NCBI GenBank assembly: GCA_030761205.1
Contig: JAULJL010000027.1
Coordinates: 18,478,501 to 18,542,500, forward strand
Reading direction: 5' to 3'
Source: Fremontodendron californicum
Taxonomy: Eukaryota; Streptophyta; Magnoliopsida; Malvales; Malvaceae
Length of the DNA stretch: 64,000 bases
The translations under genes and the position numbers were made by a program. The notes beneath the pieces were generated by a model. It saw nothing but the letters and a program-made list of their open reading frames with translations. It had not been told where the DNA came from and made no database searches. Positions 46,834 to 57,588 of this stretch are shown piece by piece. Numbering within the stretch: position 1 is the stretch's first letter; each line of letters starts with the position of its first letter.

Positions 46834-47102
46834 TTTTTTTTCGAGTGCCTGAAAGAGAATGAGTGCATGGTGTAATATATAGAGGACTGAGTAGTGAATC
46901 AGACAAGAGTAATAATGTCGCCGAAAGTGTATCTGACCTGTCAGAAGAAAATGATAACCTAACAAAAGATTTTTGCGTGATTTCAGGAAGAAAATCAGAA
47001 AGAGAAGAAAAATGAACCGTAAAAGTCAAGAGTAATAATGTCGCCGAAAGTGTATTTGGCATCTTCCTCTGGTTTTACGTCCAGAAACGGCTTAAACGCC
47101 TT
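46834..47102 (-). promoter_or_regulatory. Spacer between cargo genes with 32-bp direct repeat and TATA-like site
   Basis: The plus-strand repeat starting CAAGAGTAATAATGTCGCCG and reading on through AAAGTGTAT occurs at 46904-46935 and 47027-47058. A minus-strand TATATATT lies about 45 bases before the LOG ATG (plus 46874-46881). An 85-codon minus frame (47062-46805, MPNTLSATLLLL...) bridges the two genes but its C-terminal part is not conserved with C-II. This could be a promoter region; that is inference. Confidence 0.4.
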
Positions 47103-47639
47103 CTATGAGTCGAGGATATGCTTCCCATCCAGTTTTCTTACAAGCTGGCAAACAGGGTCTTTTAACATCAGATTCCCAAGATGTTGCCATTCCCTTTGGA
47201 ATTGCGGCCGTAAATCAAGAATTTCTCTTTGTACGTCTCCACTAGGATGCGTCTCAAGAGAAAGTTGGATATTACCCAAATTCTCCTTACTCAATCCATC
47301 CTTAATGAATTCAATTTTATCATCACGATTAGAGGACGGAATCCCAATAGAACGACATTTACCGTTACACGTCCATCGTGCACATTTGTGGCAGTTTGAA
47401 CTCATGCGCTTTGCTCGTCGCTTCTTTGCAAAAGTGCTTCTACCTGTACCTGGTAAATGCAAAACAGGAAGATATTCATCTTCACGTACCTTGGCTTCAA
47501 TTATCCAACGTATGTCTTCAGGAATCCCTTTGTGCATAAGCATTCTTAATCTTTCAAATCGAACTTGGTAAAGCTTCAGTAAAATATTTCGAGGAAAAGG
47601 AGGAAATCGTTTCTGCAATCTTGTGAGAATATCATCCAT
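47103..47639 (-). CDS. Virus-like cysteine-rich nucleic-acid-binding protein (betaflexivirus type), retrotransposon cargo
   Basis: 178 codons from ATG 47639 (MDDILTRLQKRF). Residues 66-78 are GRSTFAKKRRAKR, followed by four cysteines at 83, 86, 91 and 95 (C-x2-C-x4-C-x3-C) and then FIKDG (111-115). The order glycine-arginine-serine, basic arginine-rich block, compact cysteine cluster, FIxxG is the signature I know from the small 3'-terminal nucleic-acid-binding proteins of carla- and vitiviruses, some of which suppress RNA silencing or act in the nucleus. This copy is longer (about 65 residues before and 60 after the core). It differs from a gag CCHC knuckle. The start is chosen at the ATG after a TATA-like site; an upstream in-frame ATG at 47849 is possible. 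Homology is by pattern recognition, unsearched. Confidence 0.62.
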   Translation of the reverse strand: MDDILTRLQKRFPPFPRNILLKLYQVRFERLRMLMHKGIPEDIRWIIEAKVREDEYLPVLHLPGTGRSTFAKKRRAKRMSSNCHKCARWTCNGKCRSIGIPSSNRDDKIEFIKDGLSKENLGNIQLSLETHPSGDVQREILDLRPQFQREWQHLGNLMLKDPVCQLVRKLDGKHILDS

Positions 47640-48137
47640 CCTGAAAAAAAATTGAAAAAAATTGAAAGAGAAATTGGAAGTGAAATTTATATACAATATC
47701 AGTTTTGTGGGTAGCTGATGGAACCGACTTAAATAATCACGGAGTACCGTTATCCGCCGTTTAACCGGGGTTAAAAAATTATATTTACATCTAGTTATTT
47801 TCAAAACAAGGATCAGAAAGAAAAACAACATAAAAAGACTCAAAAACAAAACACTCTAAATAAAATCCTAAATTCTTCCCCCCACACATAATTCTTACAT
47901 TGTCATTAATGTAATGCTATTAATCCCAAATGAAAGAATCATGTGTAAGTGAAAAGAACTAATAAACAAAAAAAAACTTATGCAGCCTAAATGAACTTAG
48001 AAACACTAAACACAATTAGCAAAGAAACATAAGAAAAAGATAAAGAAAAAGAGAGCAAATCTGAGGATGGCAGTTTGGCAATGCTTTCACTAATTAGGCT
48101 GCCTCCCCCAATTAGCACTTGATTTAGTGTTTTGAAC
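47640..48137 (-). mobile_element. C-I segment between gag and cargo
   Basis: Contains Athila-type sequence after gag, a minus-strand hairpin-like motif around TTACATTGTCATTAATGTAA (near 47900) and a C-rich CCCCCCACACATAATTC tract (the PPT-like motif reversed), then the upstream region of the cysteine-rich gene. No conserved coding. Confidence 0.55.
47684..47693 (-). promoter_or_regulatory. TATA-like element upstream of the cysteine-rich gene
   Basis: Minus-strand TATATAAATT about 45 bases before the ATG, also present in C-II (near 58170). A near-palindrome TTAACCGGGGTTAA lies upstream at 47761-47774. Confidence 0.35.
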
Positions 48138-49076
48138 CTAACCAACACCCCTTCTTGGCATTTTAGGCTTGTCAGGCTCATACATGAAATTTCCCAAATT
48201 TATGCGTTTGAGAGGAAGCTTTCTTTGCACAACAGTGGATGCATTCTCCATTACAAGTATTATTCCATCATCCTTTGTGGTGCATATGTCATCGAGGAAT
48301 GGAGCATATTTTGATACTTGTTGAATGACCTCCACAAACAAGTTGTTTAAGGTTTCCGGCATGTGTTGTTCATGTTCTTCCTCCTTGAACTTTGCAAATC
48401 TACTAGGAAAAGGTGGAGAAGAAACATTAGTAAAAAGTGAAACCTTAAACGTTACCTCAGGTGCCGAAATACTCTTATTTGGATCTTTGGCTTCATTATC
48501 CTCAAGAATAGAATCCATCTCTAATTTTGTTTCATCCTCATCTTGTTCCTCATTCTTCAAGGTCACAATAGTAGTATTCTCCTTTGGGTTAACCATCGTT
48601 TGGGCTGGGAGTTCTTCAGATCTTTGTGCTACCCATCCCACCATACTACTAGCCAATTGGCTCATTTGCTTTTCCAAACTCTGGATGCTTGCCCTTGTTT
48701 CCTGTTGAAATTGCAAAGAATCAGTAACAAGAGAATAGACAAGATCTTCTAAAGAAGTACCTGAGTTTTGAGTCATATGTGGTGGTTGAAAAAGATCTGG
48801 TTCTTGAGACCATGATTGATTGAAGCTAGATGGATGAGTGTAATTGGCATAAGGATCTACTTCTTGGTAATTTTTCGAGTAGCCATAATTAGTATGATCC
48901 CACCATCCCTCATGGTAAGTGTTTGAGTAATGATCATACTGTTGGTCTTGGAACACTTGATGGCCTTGACATCCTCCCATGGCCAATTGTTGAACTGGGG
49001 AGGTGAGATTGGCTTGTTGATTCTCCATGTTCATGTATGCCACCAACTCTTCAAGTGTTAGATTGCTCAATTCCAT
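48138..49076 (-). CDS. Athila-like gag C-terminal half, intact
   Basis: 312 codons from ATG 49076 (MELSNLTLEELVAYMNMENQ). It has a Tyr/Gln/Trp-rich region (residues ~45-95), QQETRASIQSLEKQMSQLAS (~128-147), PKENTTIVTLKNEEQDEDE (~167-185), SPPFPSRFAKFKEEEHEQHM (~220-240), KYAPFLDDICTTKDD and terminal PKMPRRGVG. These are the hallmarks of the gag C-terminal/spacer region of Athila-type polyproteins. The N-terminal capsid-like part and the CGVCxxxDHPTxxC knuckle seen in family B are missing. It is preserved without stops in both C copies, which suggests a role in packaging or transmission. Confidence 0.8.
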   Translation of the reverse strand: MELSNLTLEELVAYMNMENQQANLTSPVQQLAMGGCQGHQVFQDQQYDHYSNTYHEGWWDHTNYGYSKNYQEVDPYANYTHPSSFNQSWSQEPDLFQPPHMTQNSGTSLEDLVYSLVTDSLQFQQETRASIQSLEKQMSQLASSMVGWVAQRSEELPAQTMVNPKENTTIVTLKNEEQDEDETKLEMDSILEDNEAKDPNKSISAPEVTFKVSLFTNVSSPPFPSRFAKFKEEEHEQHMPETLNNLFVEVIQQVSKYAPFLDDICTTKDDGIILVMENASTVVQRKLPLKRINLGNFMYEPDKPKMPRRGVG

Positions 49077-49188
49077 TGTTTTTTTTTTTTTTAATTTTGA
49101 AAAGAAAAACTTGTATGTACAAGAAAATAAAACTAATTAGAACTGAAAATAAGAATAAACCAAGTAACAAATAAACTAAAGAAAGCAA

Positions 49189-49206
49189 TCCCCGGCAACG
49201 GCGCCA
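49189..49206 (-). promoter_or_regulatory. Primer binding site of C-I, tRNA-Asp type
   Basis: Plus TCCCCGGCAACGGCGCCA, the inverse of the B primer site, six bases from the LTR. Confidence 0.88.
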
Positions 49207-49212
49207 AAAATT

Positions 49213-51216
49213 TGATGCACCCAAAAGAGTGTATCTTATTTAACCTTGCACTAAAAAGATCAATTGTAAGTATAATGATTAGCAAGGGTCGAGTCCTCAG
49301 GGATTGGGTTTTAATCTATGAGTTATTAGTTTATAACTTACGTTCAAAGAAAACAATAAAAGAAAAAGGGTTTTTGAAGCCAGGTTTAAACTAAAGTAAA
49401 TAATAAGAATAAGATGCAAGGCGGTATAACCAGCCAATAAAAATATATATACTAAATTAGGCGGTATAACCAGCCAATAAAAATAAAACAAAGTTAATAT
49501 ACAAATTAGGCGGTATAACCAGCCAATAAAAATAAATATACTTTTAAAAATAAACAAACTAGAAAAGTAAGAAAACAAGTAAGTAAGAAGAATCAAATAT
49601 GAAAAATATGGTTAAGGTTTCATACTCCACCACTAGACATCATTAAGAATCAATTTCAGATCTATCAATATCAACCAACTATCAAAGTTAACAACCGTAG
49701 ATAACAACAAGCTCTGTTATCCCAATCTTTCCTTAGTTTGTCGTTAAATAGAACAAGCTCTCTATTTAATCTCTAACCATTAAACAACCTAGAATAAGCT
49801 CTCTAAATTCAATTTAATGGCAGCTTTATGATGAGAAAGATAGGTTGATCTAAGCAACAAACACATAAGCTCGGATTGTTCAACTTAGGTTATGTTCCAC
49901 TTTGCAATTATTGAAAACTTGACCATAATCATTAATCACAAATTGCCACTTATGAATAGGAAATCAAGACAATTACACGGATCAAGACTCCTAGACTAGC
50001 AATAGATAATTATCAAGATCTATCTAGTTGTAAACCTAAATAAATCAAGACAACATCATGAACAATTCTTGTAGAAGAACATAAGCAACTTTGATAGAAA
50101 ATTAATGATAGATAGAATCTGAAAATCAATCCCAAAACATGTCTAGGGCTTTGAAATCACCGTTAACCAAATAGAAGTTTAGCCTAGCATAGGCATTGTA
50201 AACATAAACATAAAATTAAAGAGAATCTAAGAATGAAATAAAAGAAAGAAAGAAGAAGAAGAAAATAAAGAAAAAGAAAACTAGAGAAAAGAAAGAAGAA
50301 GAAAACTTAGAGAATTTTATTACAATGGCTAATATCCTACCAATGTACAATATGATCCTCTACAATCATCCAAGGCCCTCTATTTATACACATTTTGGAG
50401 GGCTAAATGACAAGAGACAAGCTTTACAAATTTCAAAGGTAGGTATAATAGGTGGGTGAATTTTTCTAACAATTTTCGTCATATTGTATGACAATTTTGA
50501 TCAGCCAAATTGATGGTCGATTTCGTCAATGTTGGAGGCCTGATCTGATCACATGGTCTTCTAGAAAAAGGTTCCCCTATCAGTTACGGATCCATAGCCG
50601 TTGGAATCAGCTCATTTTCTGATGTGGATAAGCAGATATGGGCAAAATACGAAAACAGGTCAGCACAGACGTCATTGCACATCAGCCAACTTGATGGTCG
50701 ATTTCGTCAATATTAGATGCCTGATCTGATCATATGGTCTTCTAGACAAAGGTTCCCGTATCCGTTACGGATCCATAGCCATTGGAATCAGGTCATTTGC
50801 TGATGTGGATAAGAAGATATGGGCAAAATACGAAAACAGGTCAGCACAGACGTCATTGCACATCAGCCAACTTGATGGTCGATTGCGCTAGGAAAAACGA
50901 CTCCGTTTCAAGAAGTGTAAAACATGAAAAAGATAGATATGCCTCTTAGCTTTGCACGGCTACAAATTTCAGCCTTATTGCTTCAGTGAAACTCCAGATA
51001 TAGCTGATATGGCAAAAGGTGTCGGAACTGGAACTGAACTGGATTTGCCCTTAATTCTAGTAATCTGAAATCACTCAAAGAAACTTGTGAAAAACACCAA
51101 ATTACATAAAAATATAAAAGATCATAAACACAATTAGACTAAACAATAATAACTCGTATTTGACACAAAACAATAATAAAACATAACTAAAAACTATATA
51201 ATTATACGAGTTATCA
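49213..51216 (-). mobile_element. LTR C2 (5' LTR of C-I)
   Basis: 2,004 bp, the same length as C1, with the same three-unit minisatellite and the same ~180-bp internal duplication. TATA equivalent near 50381-50388. Confidence 0.92.
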
Positions 51217-52684
51217 GTTGTTCTTTGATTGTCACAACTATTCGAAGGAAAAAAAGGTGAAGTTGACAGTCATTGAATTTACTGATTATGCAATAGTTTG
51301 GTGGGATCAACTAGTAACTAGTAGGAGGAGAAACCATGAGAGACCTATAGAGACATGGGGGGAATTGAAAGCTCTCATGAGAAGGAGGTTTGTACCTAGC
51401 CACTATTATAGGGACCTTTACCAAAAACTTCAAAACCTTACCCAAGGGCTATGATTAGAGCCAATGTAAAGGAGGATAGGGAAGCCACCATGGCTAGATT
51501 TTTGAGTGGCTTACATAGAGACATGGCCAATGTTGTGGAGTTGCAACATTATATGGAGGTAAAAGACATGGTGCACATGACTATTAAGGTGGAGAGGCAA
51601 TTGAAAAGAAAGGGGGCAGCAAGGTATTCTCCGGTTTCTAGCACTCCTTGGAAACCAAAGTGGGACAAAGACCGGGCTGTTGTCAAAGGCAAAACCGAAC
51701 CACCAAAGGGGAAAGAAGAGAGCAATAGCAAAGACAAACCCAAGGTATTTCAAAATTCCAATTCTTCAAGGAATAGAGATATTAAATGCTTTATATGTTT
51801 GGGTTCAGGCCATATTGCATCTCAATGTCCAAACAAAAGGGTGATGATCATACATGCTAACGGTGAAGTCATGACCGAAAGTGATGATGATTGTGATGAC
51901 ATGCCAGAATTGGAGGATGCTAGTGATTGTGATGGTGATGATGCTGACTTGGACTACTCCGTGGAAGGTAAATCTCTTGTTGCTAGGTGTGCTTTGAATG
52001 CACAAATTAAGATAGATGATGTAGAGCAACGAAGGGAAAATATTTTTAATACTAGATGTTTTGTGAACAATAAAGTATGTAGTATGATAATTGATTGGGG
52101 GAGTTGCACCAATGTAGCTAGTACTACCTTAGTAGAAAAGTTGGGTTTACCTATGCTTAAACATCTTAAACCTTACAAATTGCAATTGTTGAATGATTGT
52201 GGGAAGGTAAAGGTGAATAGGCAAGTAAGGGTAGCTTTTACTATTGGGAGGTATAGTGATGAGGTGCTTTGTGATGTAGTGCCTATGCATGTTGGCCATC
52301 TGTTGTTGGGGAGGCCATTGCAGTATGATATGAGGGTTACACATGATAGGTTTAAGAATAGGTACAACTTTGTAAAAGATGGCAAAAACCATCAACCTTG
52401 TTCCTTTAACACCAAAGAAGGTTTATGAAGACCAATTGAAATTGAAATCTATTTTTGAGAAAAAAGAATTGAGTGTGGCCGAATCAAATAAGGAAAAAAA
52501 GAGAGAGATTGGCCGAAAAAGGGGAGGAAAAAGAAAGTGAAAAAAAGAGAAGTGGTTCAAAAAAAGAAAGTGATGCCACAAGAAAGAAAAGCAAAAACAA
52601 AGATGAGCTTTTATGCAAAAGAGAGTGAGGTTAAGAAGGCTTTTTTAGAAGATCAGCCCATGATCTTCCTTGTTTATAAAGAAT
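51217..52684 (+). pseudogene. A4 gag second part, zinc knuckle, protease
   Basis: Continues gag after C-I (FDCHNYSKEKKVKLTVIEFT, AIVWWDQLVTSRRRNHERPI). A deletion at 51450 shifts to the frame 51451-52428 with a CCHC knuckle CFICLGSGHIASQC and the retropepsin region SMIIDWGSCTNVASTTLVEK, where the usual Gly after the catalytic Asp is Trp. A frameshift near 52385 follows, then a Lys-rich linker up to AGAAT (52680-52684), the target of C-II. Confidence 0.85.
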
Positions 52685-54581
52685 TGATGCACCCAAAAGA
52701 GTGTATCTTATTTAACCTTGCACTAAAAAGATCAATTGTAAGTATAATGATTAGCAAGGGTCGAGTCCTCAGGGATTGGGTTTTAATCTATGAGTTATTA
52801 GTTTATAACTTACGTTCAAAGAAAACAATAAAAGAAAAGGGGTTTTTGAAGCCATATTTAAACTAAAGTAAATAATAAGAATAAGATGCAAGGCGGTATA
52901 ACCAGCCAATAAAAATATATATACTAAATTAGGCGGTATAACTAGCCAATAAAAATATATATACTAAATTAGGCGGTATAACCAGCCAATAAAAATATAT
53001 ATACTAAATTAGGCGGTATAACCAGCCAATAAAAATAAAACAAAGTTAATATACAAATTAGGCGGTATAACCAGCCAATAAAAATCAATATACTTTTAAA
53101 AATAAGCAAACTAGAAAAGTAAAAAACAAGTAAGAAGAATCAAATATGAAAAATATGGTTAAGGTTTCATTCTCCACCACTAGACATCATTAAGAATCAA
53201 TTTCAGATCTATCAATATCAACAAACTATCAAAGTTAGCAACCGTAGATAACAACAAGCTCTGTTATCCCAATCTTTCCTTAGTTTGTCGTTAAATAGAA
53301 CAAGCTCTCTATTTAATCTCTAACCATTAAACAACCTAGAATAAGCTCTCTAAATTCAATTTAATGGCAGCTTTATGATGAGAAAGATAGGTTGATCTAA
53401 GCAACAAACACATAAGCTCGGATTGTTCAACTTAGGTTATGTTCCACTTTGCAATTATTGAAAACTTGACCATAATCATTAATCACAAATTGCCACTTAT
53501 GAATAGGAAATCAAGACAATTACACGGATCAAGACTCCTAGACTAGCAATAGATAATTATCAAGATCTATCTAGTTGTACACCTAAATAAATCAAGACAA
53601 CATCATGAACAATTCTTGTAGAAGAACATAAGCAACTTTGATAGAAAATTAATGATAGATAGAATCTGAAAATCAATCATAAAACATGTCTAGGGCTTTG
53701 AAATCACCCTTAACCAAATAGAAGTTTAGCCTAGCATAGGCATTGTAAACATAAACATAAAATTAAAGAGAATCTAAGAAGGAAATAAAATAAAGAAAGA
53801 AGAAGAAGAAAATAAAGAAAAAGAAAACTAGAGAAAAGAAAGAAGAAGAAAACTTAGAGAATTTTATTACAATGGCTAATTTCCTACCAATCTACCATAT
53901 CATCCTCTACAATCATCCAAGGCCCTCTATTTATACACATTTTGGAGGGATAAATGACAAGAGACAAGCTTTACAAATTTCAAAGGTAGGTATAATAGGT
54001 GGGTGCATTTTTCTAACAATTTTCGTCATATTGTATGACAATTTTGATCAGCCAACTTGATGGTCGATTTTGTCAATATTGGACGCCTGATTTGATCACA
54101 TGGTCTTCTAGAAAAATGTTCCCCTGTCAGTTACTGATCCATAGCCATTGGAATCAGATCATTTGCTGATGTGGATAAGAAGATATGGGCAAAATAAGAA
54201 AACAGGTCAGCACAGACGTCATTGCACATCAGCCAACTTGATGGTCGATTTCGCTAGGGAAAACGACTCCGTTTCAAGAAGTGTAAAACATGAAAAAGAT
54301 AGATATGCCTCTTAAATTTGCACGGTTAAAATTTCAGCCTTATTGATTTAGTGAAACTCCAGATATAGCTGATATGGCAAAAGGTGTCGGAACTGGAACT
54401 GAACTAGATTTGCCCTTAATTCTAGTAATCTGAAATCACTCAAAGAAACTTGTGAAAAACACCAAATTACATAAAAATATAAAAGATCATAAACACAATT
54501 AGACTAAACAATAATAACTCGTATTTGACACAAAACAATAAAAAAACATAACTAAAAACTATATAATTATACGAGTTATCA
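52685..54581 (-). mobile_element. LTR C3 (3' LTR of C-II)
   Basis: 1,897 bp, minus strand TGATAACTCG to GGTGCATCA. Five minisatellite units at about 52890-53090. Confidence 0.92.
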
Positions 54582-56671
54582 CACCCCCACACTTAGATTG
54601 TTGCTAGTCCCTAGCAACGACTCAATAAAAATAAAATAAAAAAATCTAATCTAATCCACTTTCGTAGGAAATCACGGTGGCACTTAGCATGTGACACAAG
54701 CCTTTAAACCCCTAGGTGTCCCTAGTGGACGAGTTTAGTCTCGTGAGGGTTTACTAGAACGATACCCACAAACATTGAAAAACTAAAATATAAATAAACT
54801 ACATATACTAAAAATATTTACTCCTAATCCTTTCAATACAAATTAGAGACAATCTTTGAACAAGTCTTATAAACTAATCAATAGCTTAAAGAATTTCACA
54901 AAAATTCATGCTTGAATGTAAATTGTTTGAGTTAAGCCAATATTAACATAACATATCTCAATCAAAATAGTGCATGTTCAAATTTAATCTCAACTTCTCA
55001 CATGGGATACCCTCATGATTTTCACTCTTTAAAGTAGTGGTGAAGTGTTTACACTCAATCAATCTCATGAAAACAGTTCTACCATATTCTTGCTTGTCCA
55101 CCTATTCTCCACTATTTAGATCATACAACTTCATGAATCAAGAGGTCTTTAATCAAGGTTGTAATGGGGCCAAGGGGTTTGTAATGTGGTTGAATAACAA
55201 AAGGATAAAGATATCACAAAGGCTCCAAAGAGTTCATAAAGTTTAGAGACATAATAAGATCATACAAAGAAACTTCTCAAAACTCTTTACAAGTACATAG
55301 TCACCTAGGCCGAATATTCATGTTGGGCCTTTTCTTCATTCTAAACAACTTTGTAACATCTTTTTCTTTTTTCCACAAATTCAAGAGATGATTCATATTT
55401 TTTACATAGGAATGTATTTGCCAGTATTCCATTTCTTTTTCTCTTGACTTTTCTTTTCTTTCCCCCCCACACTTATTTCTTGTTTCTAACCCAAATTTTC
55501 AACTAAAAATATCCCTTGTTTTTTGCAATATGTCTCAAAATATATAATCCATCTTTAGAACAAGGGTAAGGATATAAGTATATTTAGGCTAGGTGTAAGT
55601 TGTGGTTACCAAATAAATAGCTTATTCAATGTAGGCTCAAATTGGCTCACTAGGGGTGTGTTCTCTTGGAACATCAATAAGGGATGGCTGTTTGGCCCTG
55701 GCTAAAAATCCTAATGCCTCTATCATATTCATGTTGTCACATGCATCAATATAGTCTCAACAAGGTCTAAAGCAAGTTCTAGAGAATCATGTAATCATAA
55801 GAGCACTCAAGAAAGAAATTAGATTGATTTGTATAATGCATCAATCATTATAGGCTCAAAAACTCACAAGGATGATTATACAAGTCAGATTAAGTCTAAA
55901 CATGCTTCTTTCTCAATCAACATATCATATTAACATTGGCTCATAAAAAGGTTGATATCAAGCTCAATTCTCATGAAAATCTTCTCACTAATAAATCTGT
56001 TTTAGACTTATGCAATTCATATCTCATCATTGTATTAAAAAGGAACTAAAACATAAAACAAAAAATAATAATAATAATAATAAAGACTCATAAAAAAAAT
56101 AGTAGACAAAAATAAAAGAAATCCTAAATCATTCCCCCCCACACTTAATTCTTACATTGTCCTCAATGTAAGTCTATTAACCCAAATGAAAGAATCATGT
56201 GTAAGAGAAAAGAACTAATAACATAAGAATAGGAACAACAAAACAAACTCATGCAACCTAAATAATCTTAAAATACTAAACAAAAATTAACAAGTAAACA
56301 TAAAAAGATTAAAATCAAACTGACAAGGTATGTCTCAAGTCTCCCTTACTCAGACCTTGTTCAGAATGAATACTTCTAAATGGCTTAAAACACAACAAAT
56401 TTTTTTTTTTTTTGAAAAGAAGAAATCAAACTGACAAGGTATGTCTCAAGTCTCCCTTACTCAGACCTTGTTCAGAATGAATACTTCTAAATGGCTTAAA
56501 ACACAACAATTTGTTTTTTGAAAATTAGCAAAATATGTCCCTTACCCCCTACTAAAATATGACATTGTCCCCAATGTCAAATTTTAAAGGTAGAATTTAG
56601 GAGATATTACCTGTAGAGGTTGCTAACCACTTATTATAACTGAGACACAACAAACAAAATGTTAGATAATG
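54582..56671 (-). mobile_element. C-II non-coding 3' region
   Basis: PPT next to the LTR, internal PPT-like motifs near 55466 and 56135, and a ~190-bp segment (56120-56310) repeated on the far side of the cargo at 58350-58535. The block AAGGTATGTCTCAAGTCTCC to AACACAACAA is tandemly present twice (about 56320 and 56427). Confidence 0.72.
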
Positions 56672-57319
56672 TCACAAAGACAAAGTGCAATCCACTCCTT
56701 GCTCGTCCATATCTCTTTTTCTTTTTCCGAGCGTTTGCGAAAAAACCGTAGCAGATAAATACTCATAAGCTTGGAGCTTTTTGAGTAAATCTTCAATGGT
56801 TGTAGCAGAAATTATGGTTCTCCTTGCCTCTGAAAACATGAATCCATTATCCACAACATTATCTAAATATGAAAGCAAATTACTAAAATAACCATTAATA
56901 TTAAGCAAACCAATGGGTTTCTTATTTGTGACCAAAGATGACCAAGAAGCCACGCAAGCTATTTCTTCCAATGTACCCAGACCTCCTGGTAGAGCAATGA
57001 ATGCATCGGCAGAATGGTACATGATTGTCATCCGTTCAGGGATACTCCAGACTTGTATTTCCTTACCCAAGGTAGGTCCACAAAAATCTGTGAATAGTTT
57101 TGGCACGACTCCTAGAACTGGACTTCCTCCGGCGTGTGCTGCTGTAGCGACTGCTCCCATTAAACCCGTACTACCGCCTCCATAAATCAACTGGATCTTT
57201 TGTTGGGCAAGTATTACTCCAACTCTTATAGCTTCATCAGCGAATATGTTATTTTTCCCTGGATAAGCACCTCCAAAGACACAAATTTTTTTAATGCGTT
57301 GGGACGAAGTACTTTCCAT
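56672..57319 (-). CDS. LOG-like cytokinin-activating enzyme, second cargo copy
   Basis: 215 codons, intact, ATG 57319. The same motifs are retained: YGGGSTGLMGAV, Arg96 in IPERMTIM, PGGLGTLEE. Compared with the C-I copy I count by eye about 10 replacement and 6 silent differences and no indel, for example VATVAHV to VATAAHA and NAVENGF to NVVDNGF. The active-site motif and the Arg are unchanged. Confidence 0.87.
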   Translation of the reverse strand: MESTSSQRIKKICVFGGAYPGKNNIFADEAIRVGVILAQQKIQLIYGGGSTGLMGAVATAAHAGGSPVLGVVPKLFTDFCGPTLGKEIQVWSIPERMTIMYHSADAFIALPGGLGTLEEIACVASWSSLVTNKKPIGLLNINGYFSNLLSYLDNVVDNGFMFSEARRTIISATTIEDLLKKLQAYEYLSATVFSQTLGKRKRDMDEQGVDCTLSL

Positions 57320-57588
57320 TTTTTTTTTCGAGTGCCTGAAAGAGAATGAGTACATGGTGTAATATATAGAGACTGAGTAGTGAATTAGACAAGAGTAATA
57401 ATGTCGCCGAAAGTGTATCTGACCTGTCAGAAGAAAATGTTAACCTAACAAAAGATTTTTGCGTGATTTCAGGAAGAAAATCAAAAAGAGAAGAAAAATC
57501 AACCGTAAAAGTCAAGAGTAATAATGTCGCCGAAAGTGTATTTGGCATCTTCCTCTGGTTTTACGTACAGAAACAGCTTAAACGCCTT
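57320..57588 (-). promoter_or_regulatory. Spacer between cargo genes, C-II
   Basis: Same 32-bp direct repeat at 57390-57421 and 57513-57544 and the same TATATATT about 45 bases before the LOG start. Small indels in between disrupt the bridging 85-codon frame relative to C-I. Confidence 0.4.

Larger units (their letters stand above)
42417..51216 (-). mobile_element. Element C-I: Athila-like non-autonomous retrotransposon with cargo genes
   Basis: 8,800 bp on the minus strand: 5' LTR 49213-51216, primer site, gag-like frame, virus-like cysteine-rich protein, LOG-like enzyme, non-coding 3' region, 3' LTR 42417-44420. Target duplication GTTGT at 42412-42416 and 51217-51221. By eye the two LTRs differ at roughly 15 of 2,004 positions, so the insertion is recent. 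All three frames are open. No protease, reverse transcriptase or integrase is present. Confidence 0.92.

Noticed and set aside
47038..47571. 177-codon plus-strand frame opposite the cysteine-rich gene (also 57524-58057)
   Set aside because: No recognisable motif; the minus frame has a basic block and cysteine cluster in a meaningful order. Being open in both copies is expected from their near identity.
47103..47639. The cysteine cluster as a retroviral gag zinc knuckle
   Set aside because: Spacing is C-x2-C-x4-C-x3-C without the CCHC pattern, and a separate gag frame exists in the same element.
48325..48708. Serine-rich plus-strand frames opposite gag (also 18758-19069, 23014-23388, 29706-30044 and 58821-59204)
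   Set aside because: They are antisense shadows of the acidic Glu-rich gag-like segment.
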